20,389 nt of DNA from a virus. Shown in pieces: positions 18,530-20,389 of the stretch (position 1 is the first letter of the stretch; each line of letters opens with the position of its first letter). The stretch is from the IMG/VR virus record IMGVR_UViG_3300044646_001493, positions 1-20,389 of that record; one strand, 5' to 3'. A program made the position numbers and the translations under genes. The notes under the pieces were generated by a model that was given only the letters and a program-made list of their open reading frames with translations, searched no databases and was not told the origin of the DNA.

Positions 18530-20302
18530 TTACGAAATAAAACCGTAAGAAGGTCCGTTAGAATTATTAATACCTAACGGACGCCACCCTTGACCAATTA
18601 GTTCATCTACATCCCCATTTGTTTTATTATTACTACCTATAAAAGCGGGGTTACGAACTGTACCCAATGTATCTTGTTTACCTTTTCCAAATCGATTATA
18701 AAGTTCTTCTTGTTTAGGAATTCTAGCTTCAGCTACTTCATATGGGTCCCAATTTAAAGGTAAAATTTTAAGAGGTTTACCGTTACTATCTTTTTCTAGT
18801 ATTTCGTAAAACTGTTCTATAACTTTAGTATCTAGTACAAATAGAGCCCAGATAAGAGCTTCAACTCTATCGTCTAAATAGCGGTCAGATTGTTTTTTCC
18901 ATACCCCGTTAGGTTGACGAACATAAGTTTTAAACTCATTAATAGTTTTCTTGTCGTAAATTTTAAGCGTACGAAGAGTACTCATCCAGTAACGCAAATT
19001 AGACATACCGTTAAATTTACTATTAGTGTGAGAGTATATTCCCAGGCGAGAATCTTTTTCTACCTTGTCAGTATAGGTGCCCATACTAGGGGTATATTTT
19101 ACAATAGATTCATAATTGTGGGTATGTACTAAAGCATCAACAACTTGCGCACCACAATTATTACGTTCAATTAATAATGGTGGACGTCCCCATTCATGAG
19201 CAATTTCTACTAGACGACCGGCAAAATTAAACGGGTCTAGTTTATTATTAGCATATACAGCTACTTGTTCTATATTAATTAAATCGGTTATATCAAGTAC
19301 TTGTATAGTAGAATTGGCACGGCTTATGCCCTCCCCTACGTCAACCCCTATAGCGTAAAAATGTTTTTCCTGTCTTGGTTTCCAAATTTGATAGCATCCG
19401 TCTTCGCTTTCTAATATTGGATCTGGAGCTGACTTTTCAAACTCTTCCATTTGATCTTTATCAAGAGCATTTTCTCCTGCAGCTCTAAATTCGTTTCCAT
19501 ATTCTTGATTAAATGCATCTACAGAACCGAGAGCCTTAACAGTCATTTCTTTCCATTTTTCGTCTCTACCCGGCACTTCCCACCAGTCAACTCTTTCATT
19601 ATGCCAACCGTTACTATTATCTAAAGAATCGGTATAAATGTTATAAAACAGATTACCCACCCCATTTGGGGTTGAAAGCATAAAGATTTTAGATTTTTTC
19701 GAAGATGTAATGACCGGGAATACCGACTCCCAGAAATCGTTCATAAATTCTGCAGGAATGAATGCAGCTTCGTCAATAAGAAGACAATTAATAGATTCAC
19801 CTCTAGCTGCGTCAGAAGTAGTGGTACTAATACCAATAGAACTACCATTAGCTAGTTCCATACCTTCTTTAGCATAGTTTACAACACCTGGCTTTAAAAA
19901 GTTAGGTAGCATTTCATATGCCAACCGAATACGTTTAAATATATTCTTTGCAGTACCTTCTTTATTAGCTATCAACAGTACTCTATAGTCATCATTAAAA
20001 CAAATCATCCAAAGAGCAAATATAGTAAGAATAGTAGTTTTACCAATTTGTCTAGAAGCTAATACTACGTTAAATCTATTTTCTACTAGAGCTTTTAATA
20101 TACGTTTTTGATACGGATAAAGTTTAATAGGCTGTTTACCTTCATCTAGATTAACTATATAAAAGAAGCGAGAGAAATGTAAGATAGATTTTCTAGCTCT
20201 TTCTAGATCTTCTACCATTTCTGGAGTCCACTCAAATTGAGTTTCCGGTACTGGCAGATTCTTATTACCTAGATAAAAAGTTTGCTCTTTAGATTTTGGC
20301 AT
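18530..20302 (-). CDS. 17: Terminase large subunit, T4 gp17 type (590 aa)
   Basis: The DNA packaging motor and headful nuclease. The ATPase half has Walker A SRQIGKTT (83-90, close to SRQLGKTT of T4 gp17), Walker B LLIDEAAF (174-181) with catalytic Glu178, and the coupling motif STPNG (210-214). The nuclease half has the RNase H-like acidic triad: Asp321 in GVDVGEG, Glu379 in LLIERNNCG, and Asp477/Asp478 in YLDDRVEALIWA. An N-terminal stretch (residues 22-50) precedes the adenine-binding region around YPYQKRIL (62-69). Length is normal for the family (T4 gp17 is 610 aa) and all key residues are present, so it should be active. The C-terminal 60 residues are Gly/Asn-rich, the likely portal-contact tail. 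No strong Shine-Dalgarno precedes the ATG. No small terminase is visible next to it. Confidence 0.97.
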   Translation of the reverse strand: MPKSKEQTFYLGNKNLPVPETQFEWTPEMVEDLERARKSILHFSRFFYIVNLDEGKQPIKLYPYQKRILKALVENRFNVVLASRQIGKTTILTIFALWMICFNDDYRVLLIANKEGTAKNIFKRIRLAYEMLPNFLKPGVVNYAKEGMELANGSSIGISTTTSDAARGESINCLLIDEAAFIPAEFMNDFWESVFPVITSSKKSKIFMLSTPNGVGNLFYNIYTDSLDNSNGWHNERVDWWEVPGRDEKWKEMTVKALGSVDAFNQEYGNEFRAAGENALDKDQMEEFEKSAPDPILESEDGCYQIWKPRQEKHFYAIGVDVGEGISRANSTIQVLDITDLINIEQVAVYANNKLDPFNFAGRLVEIAHEWGRPPLLIERNNCGAQVVDALVHTHNYESIVKYTPSMGTYTDKVEKDSRLGIYSHTNSKFNGMSNLRYWMSTLRTLKIYDKKTINEFKTYVRQPNGVWKKQSDRYLDDRVEALIWALFVLDTKVIEQFYEILEKDSNGKPLKILPLNWDPYEVAEARIPKQEELYNRFGKGKQDTLGTVRNPAFIGSNNKTNGDVDELIGQGWRPLGINNSNGPSYGFIS

Positions 20303-20323
20303 CTTTGTATACTTACAATTGAT

Positions 20324-20330
20324 TAAATAT
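20324..20330 (+). promoter_or_regulatory. TAAATAT box in the right-end divergent region
   Basis: The plus strand reads TAAATAT at 20324-20330, followed by TATAAACTA. It is 21 nt before a plus-strand ATG at 20352. It sits upstream of terminase as well, but in the wrong orientation for it. Weak evidence alone; listed because the same box precedes four other starts. Confidence 0.25.
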
Positions 20331-20351
20331 TATAAACTATTAAATTATATT

Positions 20352-20389
20352 ATGCTCTTTAAGCCTAATCGTATTACATTACCCACTAT
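20352..20389 (+). CDS. Possible start of a plus-strand gene leaving the window
   Basis: An ATG at 20352 opens a frame with no stop to the window end (MLFKPNRITLPT). Only 12 codons are visible, so neither its reality nor its function can be judged. It would be divergent from terminase across a 49-base gap, and an A/T-rich region with TAAATAT precedes it. Confidence 0.3.
   Translation, partial: MLFKPNRITLPT

Noticed and set aside
18890-19132. Plus-strand 80-aa open frame inside terminase
   Set aside because: Antisense shadow of a gene with intact catalytic motifs in the other strand.

Overview
The window looks like part of the genome of an AT-rich, T4-like tailed phage (myovirus), most probably marine. 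The anchors are a T4 gp17-type terminase large subunit with complete ATPase and nuclease motifs, a neck protein that reads like gp14, and an enzyme fusion that I recall from T4-like marine phages. I see no tRNA, rRNA, integrase, transposase or CRISPR array. Coding is almost continuous: no gap exceeds 90 bases. The host cannot be read from this piece; picocyanobacteria or SAR11-like bacteria are guesses.

Layout, left to right. (1) 1-1162, minus strand: a family 2 glycosyltransferase cut by the window edge, preceded by and overlapping a 192-aa 'MGMFD' phage protein of unknown function. (2) 1209-3205, plus strand: a 111-aa protein translationally coupled (TAATG) to a 553-aa enzyme that joins a ligase-like KxDG nucleotidyltransferase domain to an HxGH cytidylyltransferase-like domain. 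(3) 3227-17366, minus strand: a virion and adhesion block. In transcription order it holds the gp14-like neck protein, a giant 3,077-aa collagen-like fibre (9.2 kb, 45% of the window), two short LamG-type lectin-like proteins, an 81-aa protein, a longer LamG protein with an inserted domain, and a short collagen-like fibre that appears split in two by a single-base frameshift. (4) 17423-18475, plus strand: an acidic, low-complexity, Cys- and Trp-free protein, perhaps a scaffold or other virion protein, closed by a strong terminator. (5) 18530-20302, minus strand: terminase large subunit. A possible plus-strand gene starts at 20352 and leaves the window.

How they work together. Terminase pumps DNA into the head and the gp14-like protein closes the neck. 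The giant fibre and the three LamG proteins look like a host-attachment kit: long flexible collagen-like shafts carrying globular beta-rich modules, plus several related sugar-binding-type folds. The glycosyltransferase may decorate virion or host glycans, which is an inference.

The most unusual content is the fibre region. The giant fibre has about 2,545 residues of Gly-X-Y, with Ser and later Gln rather than Pro in the third position. Two globular islands, one C1q/TNF-like, sit inside the shaft. All six serine codons are scrambled through an otherwise monotonous protein repeat. A nearly identical 79-nt stretch is shared with the short fibre gene. A TAAATAT box lies 5-8 nt before four start codons that lack Shine-Dalgarno sequences.
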